Positions 18,213 through 27,747 of a DNA stretch of 64,000 bases are shown here, piece after piece. Source of the DNA: DATFVA01 sp963771705. GTDB taxonomy: Bacteria; Bacteroidota; Ignavibacteria; Ignavibacteriales; Ignavibacteriaceae. The DNA lies in the NCBI GenBank assembly GCA_963771705.1, contig CAVYUP010000014.1, positions 310,001 to 374,000 of the forward strand. The letters run 5' to 3'. How positions within the stretch are numbered: position 1 is the stretch's first letter; every line of letters begins with the position of its first letter. The notes under the pieces are model-generated. The model was not told where the DNA came from. It saw only the letters and a program-made list of their open reading frames with translations, and did not search any database. A program made the translations under genes and the position numbers.

Positions 18213-21200
18213 TTGAGATTTAAGTTTTTATTAATACCGGGTTTACTCTTTTTTTTGACAATCTCACTAAGGGCGCAGGATCAGTACCTGGTAAAAACCG
18301 TTACAGACACAATCCCGGTGAACCTGGACAATAAATACTCACTGTCCAGAGTTTCTGTTCTCCCTTTTTCTGAAAAAATAGTCTTAAGAGGCAGAACACT
18401 CAGCAGGGCTGACTATTCTATTTCATACAAAACTTCCTCTTTCAGTCTCTCTGATTCACTTGCCTATTCCATTTTTGATACGCTCTATGTTTCGTACCGA
18501 TCATACCAGCTTTCCCTGCAGAAGGAATACAAAAAACGAAGCCTGGTTGTTAAAGTAAAAGAGGGGGGGAAGGATACAATTCAGGTAGCTCAGGCAGAGG
18601 GAGGGGAGTTTACTACAGAGGAAATATTCGGGAACAGGATAGAAAAAAGCGGTACTCTTGTAAGAGGATTTACAGTAGGAACCACAAAAGATTTCACGCT
18701 AAACAGCGGGCTGCGGCTTCAGCTTTCGGGAAAGTTATCAGATGAGATAGAGGTGGTTGCAGCTCTGACAGACGAAAATACGCCCATTCAGCCCGAAGGA
18801 AACACCGAACGACTTGAGGAACTAGATAAAGTTTTTATTCAGATCAAACACCCCAATGCTGTTGGAACATTCGGAGATTATCAGCTGATCCGAAAACAGG
18901 GTGAATTCGGCGTTGTCGACCGGAAACTGCAGGGACTTATGGGTGAGTTTAATTATAAAGGGCAGTCGGGTTATGTATCACTGGCCAGTTCCCGTGGAAA
19001 GTTTAATACAAATAATTTCAGCGGCATTGACGGGGTTCAGGGTCCATACAGACTTTCGGGCATAAATAACGAAAAAGATATAGTTGTTATTGCCGGAACA
19101 GAGAGAGTATATCTGGATGGTATACTTATGAAAAGAGGTGAGGCTAATGATTATACAATTGAATACGGCAACGCACGGATCACTTTCACTCCCCAGAGGT
19201 TAATTACAGCGGCGAGCAGAATCTCCGTTGATTTTGAGTACTCCGACAGGAAATTTACGAGGGACTTTTTTGGAAGCGGTGTAAAATCAACACTTCTTAA
19301 TGATAAACTGGGAGTACAGTTTCAATACTTGAGAGAAGGGGACGATCCTAATGCCCCAATTGATATTACACTTTCAGACTCTGATAAGGTGATACTTCAG
19401 AAGGCAGGCGACGACAGAACCAAAGCCACGAAGACAGGTGTGAGTCTGGCCAAGCCGGATTCACTTGGAATTATCAGGGGAACCTATATTCAGATGGACA
19501 CGCTCATAAATAATGAGCCATTCAATTACTATGTTTATAACCCCGGCGATCCAGCAGCCATTTATAATGTATCTTTCAGTTATGTAGGAGAATCTAAAGG
19601 AGACTATATAAAAATTAGCCTGGGAAATTACCAGTTTGCGGGAAAAGGGAAGGGAGGTTATCTTCCAATAATTTTCATACCTGTTCCTGAACGAAAACAA
19701 GTTGGAAACATTGTTGTTGATGCAAATCCTCTGAAAGATTTCTTTATAAGTCTGGAATACGCCGGAAGTCTGTGGGACAAGAATCTGCTTTCAACCCTGG
19801 ATGACCGGAACAACTACGGTTATGCCAGGAATATACTCCTTAAAATGGATCCAAAAAAAGTTGATATTGGAGATATCAGTCTGGGCAAAATCGGATTTTC
19901 GGCTAAAGACAGGTTCATCCAGGGAAAATTTACTTCAGCCGACAGGATAAATGAGGTGGAATTCGACCGGTATTACAACGTGGCGCAGGATCAAGCAAGT
20001 GTAGATGAGACACTCCGTGAATTCAATCTCAATCTTCTGCCTGTAAATAATATGCTTGCCACATCTTCAATAGGATTATTAAAGCGAGGCGATGATTTCA
20101 AATCTACACGCTACAATAATATTTTCAGCTTCACGGATAATAATAACTACAGTCTTCTTTATAATTTTGATTATGTGGAATCACAAAACGGCAATACTAA
20201 AACCAACTGGCTGAGGCAAAAGGGGAGCGGGTATTATGTCTTCTGGTATCTCAAACCCGGAGTCGACTTCCTTTCAGAAAAGAAGAAAGACGAATATACA
20301 GCTTCGGATTCTCTATTGGGGTCGAGTCTTAAATACACTGAAGTGGCTCCATTTCTGCAGCTTGTAAACATTCCAGGATTTCAGATAGGAAGCAAGTATT
20401 CAGTCAGAGATGATTATATGCCATTAAACGGTATAATGATGAAACAGGCCAGGGCGCTCACCCAATATTATGATCTTACTTACAACGGTATTAAGGAAGT
20501 TAATACAACATTCAATTTTACATTCAGGGACAAAAAGTACACCGAACCATTTAAGAAAAAGGGATTTCTTGATAACCAGACAATACTGATAAGATCACAG
20601 TCAAAATTTAATTTATGGAGTCCCGTTCTTAATGGTGACCTATTTTACGAAGTTTCAACAGAAAGGACAGCCAAGCTTGAGAAGGTTTTTATAAGAGTAC
20701 CACAGGGCACAGGAAACTACAAGTACCTGGGAGACCTTAACAACAACGGGGTGGCAGACGAAAATGAATTCGAACCAGCTATATATGACGCTGATTACGT
20801 ACAGGTTACAGTACCTACTGACGAGCTTTTCCCTGTTATTAATCTGAAAACCAGTACCCGGTGGAAAGTTCAGTACGGCGATATTTTCGATAACGGTACC
20901 TTCGCCCATAAGCTTTTTAAGCCGCTGTCGACAGAGACATACTGGAGGATTGAAGAAAACAGCAGGGAGGAAAATTACAAGCGAATTTACCTTCTCGATT
21001 TCTCTGCATTCCAGAATGAGAAGACCACAATAAACGGATCAAATTATATTCAGCAGGATGTTTTTCTTTTCGAAAATGATCCCGATCTTTCATTCAGGTT
21101 CCGTTATGCCCAGACGAAAGGGTTAAACCAGTTCAGCGGAGGAACAGAAAGGTCTTATAACAGGGAGAGGAGTTTGAGGATAACCTTCAGGATGATAAAA

Positions 21201-21680
21201 GAATTAAGCAACCAGACGGACCTGGTAAATACACAGGACGCGGTTTTCGCCCCAGTAGAATCGAACAGGAAGAGGAACATAAACGGCAACAGCGCCGCTT
21301 CTGATTTCTCATATAGACCCCAGAACAATATTGAGGTCGGGTTCAAACTTAAGGTCGGTCGGAATGAGGATTTATACCCGACTGCACCCACCATTGTAGA
21401 TCTTAACGCGCAGACATTAAGATTTAATTTATCGTTTGCCGGTACCGGAAGATTAAGGATCGAACTCGAAAGAGACGAGCTTACAGGGAATACATCAGAA
21501 AATTTTCTTCCGTTTGAACTGACTGAGGGGAATCACATAGGGAAAAATTACTACTGGCGGCTTAATTTTGATTACCGGATAAATACGTTCCTGCAATCGA
21601 CTGTGAGTTACGACGGCAGGCTTCAGGGACTAAACAGGGCTGTTCACACTGCAAGGGCGGAAGTAAGAGCATATTTTTAA
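18213..21680 (+). CDS. Large secreted/outer-membrane protein of unknown function (1155 aa)
   Basis: I do not recognise a named family. The TTG start at 18213 gives a signal peptide (LRFKFLLIPGLLFFLTISLRAQ) and an otherwise hydrophilic 1155-residue protein. The pattern of alternating residues, aromatic-rich strands (for example NYYWRLNFDYRINTF) and the terminal aromatic (RAEVRAYF) suggest an outer-membrane beta-barrel, at least at the C-terminus. Residues about 140-240 contain a conserved-looking block (LVRGFTVGTTKDFTLNSG, VVAALTDENTPIQPEG, FGDYQL). A Ca-binding-like DLNNNGVADENEFEP lies near residue 845. A possible promoter TTGATA-17-TAGATT is at 18159-18187, but leaves a very short leader. 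It is followed after 15 bp by the NUDIX gene. Confidence 0.75.
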   Translation: MRFKFLLIPGLLFFLTISLRAQDQYLVKTVTDTIPVNLDNKYSLSRVSVLPFSEKIVLRGRTLSRADYSISYKTSSFSLSDSLAYSIFDTLYVSYRSYQLSLQKEYKKRSLVVKVKEGGKDTIQVAQAEGGEFTTEEIFGNRIEKSGTLVRGFTVGTTKDFTLNSGLRLQLSGKLSDEIEVVAALTDENTPIQPEGNTERLEELDKVFIQIKHPNAVGTFGDYQLIRKQGEFGVVDRKLQGLMGEFNYKGQSGYVSLASSRGKFNTNNFSGIDGVQGPYRLSGINNEKDIVVIAGTERVYLDGILMKRGEANDYTIEYGNARITFTPQRLITAASRISVDFEYSDRKFTRDFFGSGVKSTLLNDKLGVQFQYLREGDDPNAPIDITLSDSDKVILQKAGDDRTKATKTGVSLAKPDSLGIIRGTYIQMDTLINNEPFNYYVYNPGDPAAIYNVSFSYVGESKGDYIKISLGNYQFAGKGKGGYLPIIFIPVPERKQVGNIVVDANPLKDFFISLEYAGSLWDKNLLSTLDDRNNYGYARNILLKMDPKKVDIGDISLGKIGFSAKDRFIQGKFTSADRINEVEFDRYYNVAQDQASVDETLREFNLNLLPVNNMLATSSIGLLKRGDDFKSTRYNNIFSFTDNNNYSLLYNFDYVESQNGNTKTNWLRQKGSGYYVFWYLKPGVDFLSEKKKDEYTASDSLLGSSLKYTEVAPFLQLVNIPGFQIGSKYSVRDDYMPLNGIMMKQARALTQYYDLTYNGIKEVNTTFNFTFRDKKYTEPFKKKGFLDNQTILIRSQSKFNLWSPVLNGDLFYEVSTERTAKLEKVFIRVPQGTGNYKYLGDLNNNGVADENEFEPAIYDADYVQVTVPTDELFPVINLKTSTRWKVQYGDIFDNGTFAHKLFKPLSTETYWRIEENSREENYKRIYLLDFSAFQNEKTTINGSNYIQQDVFLFENDPDLSFRFRYAQTKGLNQFSGGTERSYNRERSLRITFRMIKELSNQTDLVNTQDAVFAPVESNRKRNINGNSAASDFSYRPQNNIEVGFKLKVGRNEDLYPTAPTIVDLNAQTLRFNLSFAGTGRLRIELERDELTGNTSENFLPFELTEGNHIGKNYYWRLNFDYRINTFLQSTVSYDGRLQGLNRAVHTARAEVRAYF

Positions 21681-21695
21681 TAATTAAGGATTGTT

Positions 21696-22160
21696 ATGAA
21701 AATTATATCTGATATGATTGAAGCACATGTTTTCAGGGAGACACAGAACGGACTCGAATTCCTGCTACTTAAACGCGCTGAGAATGAAATTTACCCCGGT
21801 TTATGGCAGATGATTAACGGAAAAATTGAAGGGGATGAAACCGCTTACCAGGCAGCCATACGCGAGATAAAAGAAGAAACCGGGCTGCATCCGGAAAAGT
21901 TATGGGTAGTTCCAAACGTAAATAGTTTTTATTCACACGAGCTGAATGTAATCTCACTTCTGCCGGTCTTTGCCGCAAAAGTTAAGGGGGGAGAAGAAGT
22001 CAGAATCTGTGAAGAGCACAGCGATTCCTGCTGGTACAGTCCTGATGAAGCAAAAGGGCTGCTGGCCTGGGAAGGACAAAGGCATTCCGTAGAACTAATA
22101 AGCAGGTATTATTCAAAAGACAGGATTTTCTGGGATTATGTTGAGATAAATCTGCGCTGA
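21696..22160 (+). CDS. NUDIX hydrolase
   Basis: The 154-residue protein carries a full Nudix box: G42-x5-E48-x7-R56-E57-I-K-E60-E61-T-G63-L, which binds Mg and hydrolyses a nucleoside diphosphate linked to another group. The N-terminus EAHVFRETQNGLEFLLLKRA resembles the dihydroneopterin-triphosphate pyrophosphatase (NudB) branch, but the substrate is not determined. AAGGA lies 5 bp before ATG 21696, only 15 bp after the large envelope protein, so the two could be co-transcribed. Confidence 0.9.
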   Translation: MKIISDMIEAHVFRETQNGLEFLLLKRAENEIYPGLWQMINGKIEGDETAYQAAIREIKEETGLHPEKLWVVPNVNSFYSHELNVISLLPVFAAKVKGGEEVRICEEHSDSCWYSPDEAKGLLAWEGQRHSVELISRYYSKDRIFWDYVEINLR

Positions 22161-22234
22161 TATATCTTTTATTATGGTTTTAAAAACCTAATTGGTTATT
22201 TTTATAATTCCAAATAAATAAAAATGGAGAAAAA

Positions 22235-23149
22235 TTGAGTTTACTTGTTGTAGGATCACTTGCGCTTGATACAGTAGCCACACCGTTTGATAAAATCAAT
22301 GATGCTCTCGGAGGATCAGCAACCTATATTTCTCTTGCCGCAAGTTATTTTAGCGGACCGATAAATCTTGTTGGAGTAGTAGGAAGCGATTTTCCGAAAA
22401 ATTACATAAAACTACTTGAAGAACATAATGTTGATACGGATGGTCTGCAGGTTGTGGAAGGGAAGACATTTCGATGGTCAGGTAAATATCATTACGACCT
22501 CAATGTTCGGGACACACTATTGACTGAATTAAACGTATTTGAAAAATTTGATCCAGTCATCCCCGAAAAATTCAGAAAAGCAAGGTTTGTCTGTCTTGGT
22601 AATATAGATCCCACGCTTCAGCTGAAGGTGCTGAACCAGATGGTGAGTCCTCATTTTGTAGTATGCGACACTATGAATTACTGGATAGAAGGAAAAAAAG
22701 ACGAGCTCCTGGAAGTATTAAAGAGAGCAAACGTATTGATAATTAATGATTCCGAAGCACGTCTGCTTGCTCACGAGCCCAACCTTATTAAGGCATCCAG
22801 AAAAATAAGGGAAATGGGACCGGAAATTCTGATAATTAAAAAAGGAGAACATGGCGCACTCCTTTTTATGGAGGATATAGTTTTCTCCGCTCCAGCATAT
22901 CCATTAGAGATGATCTATGATCCTACCGGAGCAGGCGATACATTTGCCGGCGGATTTATTGGTTACTTACATAAAACAAATGATCTTGGAGTTGAAAGTG
23001 TAAAATCGGCTGTAGTATTCGGAAGCACGCTTGCCTCATTCTGTGTTGAAAAGTTCAGTGTAGACGGACTGAGAAATTTGAACTACCTTCGCATACATGA
23101 CCGTTACCGTGAATTTTATAATATGACAAGGTTTGATGAACAAGACTGA
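22235..23149 (+). CDS. PfkB-family sugar/nucleoside kinase
   Basis: The 304-residue protein has the ribokinase-family layout: N-terminal VVGSLALDTV, substrate-side ALGGSATYISLAASYF, and the C-terminal PfkB signature DPTGAGDTFAGGFIGYL with the catalytic Asp in GAGD. The start is TTG 22235, supported by GGAGA 6 bp upstream. It overlaps mtnA by 14 bases, so the two are translationally coupled, and the substrate may belong to nucleoside or methylthioribose-type salvage (inference). It is not the MtnK family of methylthioribose kinases, which has a different fold. Confidence 0.9.
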   Translation: MSLLVVGSLALDTVATPFDKINDALGGSATYISLAASYFSGPINLVGVVGSDFPKNYIKLLEEHNVDTDGLQVVEGKTFRWSGKYHYDLNVRDTLLTELNVFEKFDPVIPEKFRKARFVCLGNIDPTLQLKVLNQMVSPHFVVCDTMNYWIEGKKDELLEVLKRANVLIINDSEARLLAHEPNLIKASRKIREMGPEILIIKKGEHGALLFMEDIVFSAPAYPLEMIYDPTGAGDTFAGGFIGYLHKTNDLGVESVKSAVVFGSTLASFCVEKFSVDGLRNLNYLRIHDRYREFYNMTRFDEQD

Positions 23150-24152
23150 TTATTTCTCGCTGAAGTTTGAAAATGATATGCTGGTCTTTATGGATCAGAC
23201 AAAACTTCCGTTTAAAGAGGAATATGAAAAAACAGATGACTACAACAGGATCGCAGAAGCTATAGAAAGACTTGAGGTAAGAGGGGCGCCGGCAATCGGC
23301 ATAACCGCTGCTTACGGGATGGCACTAGCTGTAAAAAGGCTGGATAACCGTGCTGCAGGAGAAGCATTCAGAGATGCTTATAAAAGGCTCGAGAGAACAC
23401 GACCCACAGCGGTGAATCTATTTATGGCGCTTGAAGAAATGCAGAAGGTGTTCGACCAGCTTGAACCTGCTGACGATCCCTATAAGATATTGTTGGGCAG
23501 GGCCAGGGATCTTCATAGTGACGATATAGAAAAATGCAGAAAAATTGGTGAGTACGGGTTAAATATTTTTCTCAGGAAGTCATCTATAATAACCCACTGC
23601 AACACCGGCAAGCTTGCAACCGGAGGTGATGGAACCGCGTTTAACGTAATAAAAACAGGGTACGAAAAGGGACTGGTTAATTATGTATATGCTGACGAGA
23701 CCCGTCCTTTACTGCAGGGATTAAGGCTGACAGCCTTTGAACTTGAGAAAAACGGTATCCCTTTTTCCGTACTTAACGACTCGGCATCTGCATCGCTTTT
23801 AAGATCCGGAAAGGTTGATTTTGCGATCGTCGGAGCCGACCGCATAGCACTTAACGGAGATACCGCAAACAAAATAGGTACATACAACCTTGCTGTAAAT
23901 TGTTTCTACCATGAGATTCCTTTTTACGTAGCCGCCCCAACCACCACAATAGACAGAAAGATCGCCAGCGGCGATGAGATAATAATCGAATTCCGCAACA
24001 AAAAAGAAATCACCGAGCCAAATGGAATTCAACTTTCCCCGGGAATTGATAAGGCATACACACCGGCGTTTGATGTCACACCCGCACACCTGATAAAAGG
24101 TATTATTACCGAAGAAGGAATATTCAGCTTTCCCTATAACTTTATAAAATGA
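23136..24152 (+). CDS. mtnA: S-methyl-5-thioribose-1-phosphate isomerase MtnA
   Basis: MtnA converts methylthioribose-1-phosphate to methylthioribulose-1-phosphate in methionine salvage. The 338 residues from ATG 23136 match the family: RGAPAIGITAAYGMAL (49-64), THCNTGKLATGGDGTAFNVI with the catalytic cysteine C155, DETRPLLQGLRLTAFEL, and VGADRIALNGDTANKIGTY with the catalytic aspartate D235, then AAPTTTID. The TTG three bases earlier (23133) is a less likely start. It overlaps the PfkB kinase gene upstream (14 bases) and recO downstream (ATGA). A related role on ribose-1,5-bisphosphate is known for archaeal paralogues, but the motifs here are the MtnA ones. Confidence 0.93.
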   Translation: MNKTDYFSLKFENDMLVFMDQTKLPFKEEYEKTDDYNRIAEAIERLEVRGAPAIGITAAYGMALAVKRLDNRAAGEAFRDAYKRLERTRPTAVNLFMALEEMQKVFDQLEPADDPYKILLGRARDLHSDDIEKCRKIGEYGLNIFLRKSSIITHCNTGKLATGGDGTAFNVIKTGYEKGLVNYVYADETRPLLQGLRLTAFELEKNGIPFSVLNDSASASLLRSGKVDFAIVGADRIALNGDTANKIGTYNLAVNCFYHEIPFYVAAPTTTIDRKIASGDEIIIEFRNKKEITEPNGIQLSPGIDKAYTPAFDVTPAHLIKGIITEEGIFSFPYNFIK

Positions 24153-24889
24153 GCGAGATAATAAAGACTGAAGCCATAGTTCTTAATAAAATCAACTATG
24201 GCGATACCAGCATGATAGCATCTTTCTTTACCAGAGACCATGGGAGGCTATCGGGTATTCTCAAAGGCGGAAGAAGCGCCAAAAGCAGGATCGGGGCTGC
24301 TGTTAATCCTCTTAATCATATAGAGATCATTTTCTATAAAAAAGATACCAGAGAACTCCAAGTAGTTTCCGGTGTCTCAATCATTTCTCATTTTGCCGGT
24401 ATTAAAGACAATTTTGAAAAACTGCAGTATTCTCTTGCAGTACTTGAATTGCTGAAGAAATATACTCCCGAGCAGGAAGTTAATTTCAGGCTCTTTTCCG
24501 GTACAGTAAGAATCCTATCCCTGATGGAGACATCTAATGAAGAACCTTTGATACTATTCAGCAGGTATTTTTTATTTTTTCTTACAGACATCGGATATGA
24601 GGCGCAGTTTGAAAAATGTATTTCTTGCGGAAGATCAAATTTCAGGAATGAAAATTTGGCTTACAACTTCGATTTGGGTATTTTTTGCGGACAGTGCAGT
24701 CGGGATAATTTATATTCTTTCACGATCGAAATGGAACTTTTTAACTACCTGCTGTGTCTAAAATATAATAAACAGGCAGAAAAAATAAGTAAATCTGTTA
24801 AAGAAAAGGCCGTGGTTTTTCTTGAGCGTTACGCAAAACATCACATACCCGATTTCAAAGGCTTGCAATCAATTCAATTACTCAAATGA
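24149..24889 (+). CDS. recO: DNA repair/recombination mediator RecO
   Basis: RecO loads RecA onto SSB-coated single strands with RecR. The 246-residue protein has the N-terminal OB fold with the family opening KTEAIVLNKINYGDTSMIASFFTRDHGRL (in two blocks, residues 6-34), the GGRSAKSRIGA stretch, a helical middle and a four-cysteine zinc site: C157-x2-C160 and C180-x2-C183. Its ATG overlaps the mtnA stop (ATGA). The 81 bp downstream lead to the protease gene. Confidence 0.92.
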   Translation: MSEIIKTEAIVLNKINYGDTSMIASFFTRDHGRLSGILKGGRSAKSRIGAAVNPLNHIEIIFYKKDTRELQVVSGVSIISHFAGIKDNFEKLQYSLAVLELLKKYTPEQEVNFRLFSGTVRILSLMETSNEEPLILFSRYFLFFLTDIGYEAQFEKCISCGRSNFRNENLAYNFDLGIFCGQCSRDNLYSFTIEMELFNYLLCLKYNKQAEKISKSVKEKAVVFLERYAKHHIPDFKGLQSIQLLK

Positions 24890-24970
24890 GGTATTATAGT
24901 ATAGTTGATACAAATGCAGCAATGCAGTCTAATTCTTTAAAAATTGAATTTTAAATTGGAGGAATAGAAC

Positions 24971-26455
24971 ATGAAATCAAAAAGATTATTTGGTGCATTT
25001 GCATTAGTGTTTGCCGGAATCCTATTCGGAGCCCTGCTTGTTTCCGGTTTTGGACTGGTCAGACCAGGACTTGCCGATATAAATCTTGGCGCCAGTACTC
25101 CACCAGTAAACCTTGATGCCGATGCTACTTCATTCAGCAAGGCTTTTATAGAAACCGCAGCGAAGGTTACTCCCACTATCGTTCAGATAACCGTTGTTTC
25201 TGAAGCTGAAAATCCCCACAAAGACTTCTTCTTTTTCCCTTTCAAAGATATGCCGCAGGAGGAGAAAGGGACAGGCAGTGGTATTATAATTTCTGATGAC
25301 GGCTATATTCTTACAAACAACCATGTTGTTGAAAATGCTAATCAGGTAAGCGTTGCGCTTTCAGACAAGAGAACTTTTGATGCCACGGTAGTAGGAACAG
25401 ATCCTTTAACAGACCTTGCAGTTATTAAGATAGATGCCAAGGACCTTCCTGTTGCTTATCTAGGAGATTCAGACAACCTGAAAGTCGGTCAATGGGTAAT
25501 GGCAATAGGCAACCCGCTTTCATTGTCATCTACTGTTACAGCAGGAATTGTAAGCGCCATCGGACGGGGACAGCTTGGATTAATAAAAAATAGCTACGGA
25601 GTTGAGAATTTTATTCAGACAGATGCGGCCATAAATCCGGGAAACAGCGGAGGAGCACTTGTTGATCTTTCCGGAGCCGTAATAGGTGTAAACTCAGCTA
25701 TTGCAGCCGGGAGAACCGGTACATACATAGGTTATGGTTTTGCTATTCCCATCAATATGGCTAAATCAGTTGCAAAAGATCTTATAGCGCATGGAAAGAT
25801 CAGCCGAGGTTATATAGGCGTGAATATCGGTGAGGTTGACAATGCAATGGCAAAGGCTTTAGGTATGAGCAAACCTGAAGGTGTAATTGTACAGGGACTG
25901 GTTGAAGGCGGAGCCGCAAGCAAGGCCGATATTAAAGCCGGTGATGTTATCCTGAAAGTTGACGGCAAAGAAGTAAACGAGCCGAACGCGCTTCAAAGCT
26001 ATATAGCCGGAAAGAGTGCAGGCACAACCGTTACTCTTACTCTTTACAGAGACGGTAAAGAAATTAAAAGAGACGTCACTCTGAAAGCAAGGGAAACTGA
26101 GCAGAGCAATGAACCCGTTGTTAATAAAGAGAATAATGATAATGAAAATAACGGAAGCAACGCAACCACAGCATTTGATAATCTTGGTCTGACAGTCAGA
26201 AATCTTAACTCCCAGGAAAAATCACAATTCAGCGTGGATCATGGAGTTATGATCACCGAAGTTAAACCTTACAGCAAAGCGGAAGACCAGAGATTATTCC
26301 AGGGACTGGTAATTCTTGAAGCTAATAAAAAGAAGGTTGATTCAGTAAGTGATTTCAAGCGCATTATCGATGATAATAAAGGAAAATCAGTTATGCTGAG
26401 AGTTGCTGATTCACAGGGAAATAAAAGATTCATTGCACTCGAAATACCTGAATAA
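24971..26455 (+). CDS. HtrA/Deg-family periplasmic serine protease with two PDZ domains
   Basis: The 494-residue protein has an N-terminal membrane anchor or signal (about 7-30), a trypsin-like domain with catalytic triad H118 (TNNHVV), D148 (TDLAVI) and S226 (GNSGGAL), then PDZ1 (about 275-365) and, after an Asn-rich linker, PDZ2 (about 395-490). This is the DegP/DegQ plan for envelope protein quality control. A strong ribosome site GGAGGAAT lies 6-7 bp before ATG 24971. A T-tailed hairpin follows the stop, making this the end of a transcription unit. No sigma-E-like promoter was recognised in the 81 bp upstream. Confidence 0.95.
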   Translation: MKSKRLFGAFALVFAGILFGALLVSGFGLVRPGLADINLGASTPPVNLDADATSFSKAFIETAAKVTPTIVQITVVSEAENPHKDFFFFPFKDMPQEEKGTGSGIIISDDGYILTNNHVVENANQVSVALSDKRTFDATVVGTDPLTDLAVIKIDAKDLPVAYLGDSDNLKVGQWVMAIGNPLSLSSTVTAGIVSAIGRGQLGLIKNSYGVENFIQTDAAINPGNSGGALVDLSGAVIGVNSAIAAGRTGTYIGYGFAIPINMAKSVAKDLIAHGKISRGYIGVNIGEVDNAMAKALGMSKPEGVIVQGLVEGGAASKADIKAGDVILKVDGKEVNEPNALQSYIAGKSAGTTVTLTLYRDGKEIKRDVTLKARETEQSNEPVVNKENNDNENNGSNATTAFDNLGLTVRNLNSQEKSQFSVDHGVMITEVKPYSKAEDQRLFQGLVILEANKKKVDSVSDFKRIIDDNKGKSVMLRVADSQGNKRFIALEIPE

Positions 26456-26471
26456 GGCGGAAATCTTTAAT

Positions 26472-26506
26472 AAAAACGCCCGATTAAATTCGGGCGTTTT
26501 TTTTTA
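26472..26506 (+). terminator. Rho-independent terminator after the HtrA/Deg gene
   Basis: AAACGCCCGA (26474-26483) pairs with TCGGGCGTTT (26490-26499) around a six-base loop, followed by an unbroken T tract to 26505. This is the clearest intrinsic terminator in the window and separates the protease from aroC, 33 bp downstream. Confidence 0.95.
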
Positions 26507-26538
26507 TATTACCTTCTCAACATTATACAGGATATTAA

Positions 26539-27747
26539 ATGATACGCTTTTTGACTGCAGGGGAATCTCATGGCAAAGCTCTGACGGTGATAGTTGACGG
26601 AATTCCTTCCAATCTTCCCATAGAAAACAAATATTTAAATTATCACCTGAAGCGAAGACAGGCAGGCTACGGAAGAGGCCACAGGATGAAAATTGAATCG
26701 GACTCTGCGGAAATATTAGCGGGGATAAGGTTTCAGAAGACAACAGGTTCTCCCATCTCATTTTTAATAAAGAATAAAGATTGGGAAAACTGGAAGATTC
26801 AGATGTCTCCTGATGCTGAAGAAGGAAAAATTGAAAAGGTTACCGTTCCAAGGCCAGGGCATGCTGATCTCGTAGGCATAGCCAAATTCAACTACAATGA
26901 TATAAGAAATTCAATAGAGCGATCCAGTGCGAGGGAAACCGCTGCAAGAGTAGCCGGGGGATCTGTGGCACGCAGGCTACTTGAAGAATTTGATATTTTT
27001 ATAGGAAGTTATGTAGAGAGTATCGGCGGAGAATATCCTGATGTGAATATGTTTACTGAATTAACCGCGAACAAGGTGACCAAAAATTTTTCTGCATGGG
27101 ATTTGTCGCTTGAAGCAGATAAAAGCGATGTAAGAGTTCTGGATAAGGAACATGAATCCCGGATAATCAATAAGATTAAGCAGGTAAAGAAGAAAGGGGA
27201 TACCCTTGGAGGTACATTTATTACCGCTGCTTCCGGTGTGCCTGAAGGTCTGGGAAGTTTTATGCAGTACGATCTGAAACTAGATGCCGACATAGCTTCC
27301 GCGATAATGTCCATCAATGCAGTAAAGGCAGTTTCGATCGGCACCGGTTTCGAATCAGCTGAACATACAGGCTCTGAATCTCATGACGAGATAATAAGAT
27401 CGGGAGAAAGACTAAAGCGTAAGACTAACCGTGCCGGCGGAATAGAAGGCGGAATTTCCAACGGTATGCCTATTATAGTCCGTTCTGCGATGAAGCCTAT
27501 TGCCACTTTAATGAGTCCTGTTGAGAGTGTTGACCTGAGGACGATGAAGAAAATAGAGTCAAGGAGAGAACGGAGTGACTTCGTAGCAGTTCCCGCGTGC
27601 GCTGTTATAGCCGAGTCTATGCTGGCCTGGGTAATAGCAAAGCACTTTCTGCTGAAGTTCGGAGGAGATTCACTTGAGGAAACAAGAGACAACTACAACA
27701 ACTACAAAAAGAAACTATTTTCAAGAATAAAGAGAAATTTCAGATAA
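26539..27747 (+). CDS. aroC: Chorismate synthase AroC
   Basis: AroC converts 5-enolpyruvylshikimate-3-phosphate to chorismate using reduced FMN, the last common step of aromatic biosynthesis. In 402 residues the three family signatures are present: GESHGKALTVIVDGIP (8-23), RRQAGYGRGHRMKIESD, and the ERSSARETAARVAGG block, with RAGGIEGGISNGMPI and a C-terminal RRERSDFVAVPA. Other shikimate genes are not nearby. The next gene begins on the base after its TAA. Confidence 0.97.
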   Translation: MIRFLTAGESHGKALTVIVDGIPSNLPIENKYLNYHLKRRQAGYGRGHRMKIESDSAEILAGIRFQKTTGSPISFLIKNKDWENWKIQMSPDAEEGKIEKVTVPRPGHADLVGIAKFNYNDIRNSIERSSARETAARVAGGSVARRLLEEFDIFIGSYVESIGGEYPDVNMFTELTANKVTKNFSAWDLSLEADKSDVRVLDKEHESRIINKIKQVKKKGDTLGGTFITAASGVPEGLGSFMQYDLKLDADIASAIMSINAVKAVSIGTGFESAEHTGSESHDEIIRSGERLKRKTNRAGGIEGGISNGMPIIVRSAMKPIATLMSPVESVDLRTMKKIESRRERSDFVAVPACAVIAESMLAWVIAKHFLLKFGGDSLEETRDNYNNYKKKLFSRIKRNFR

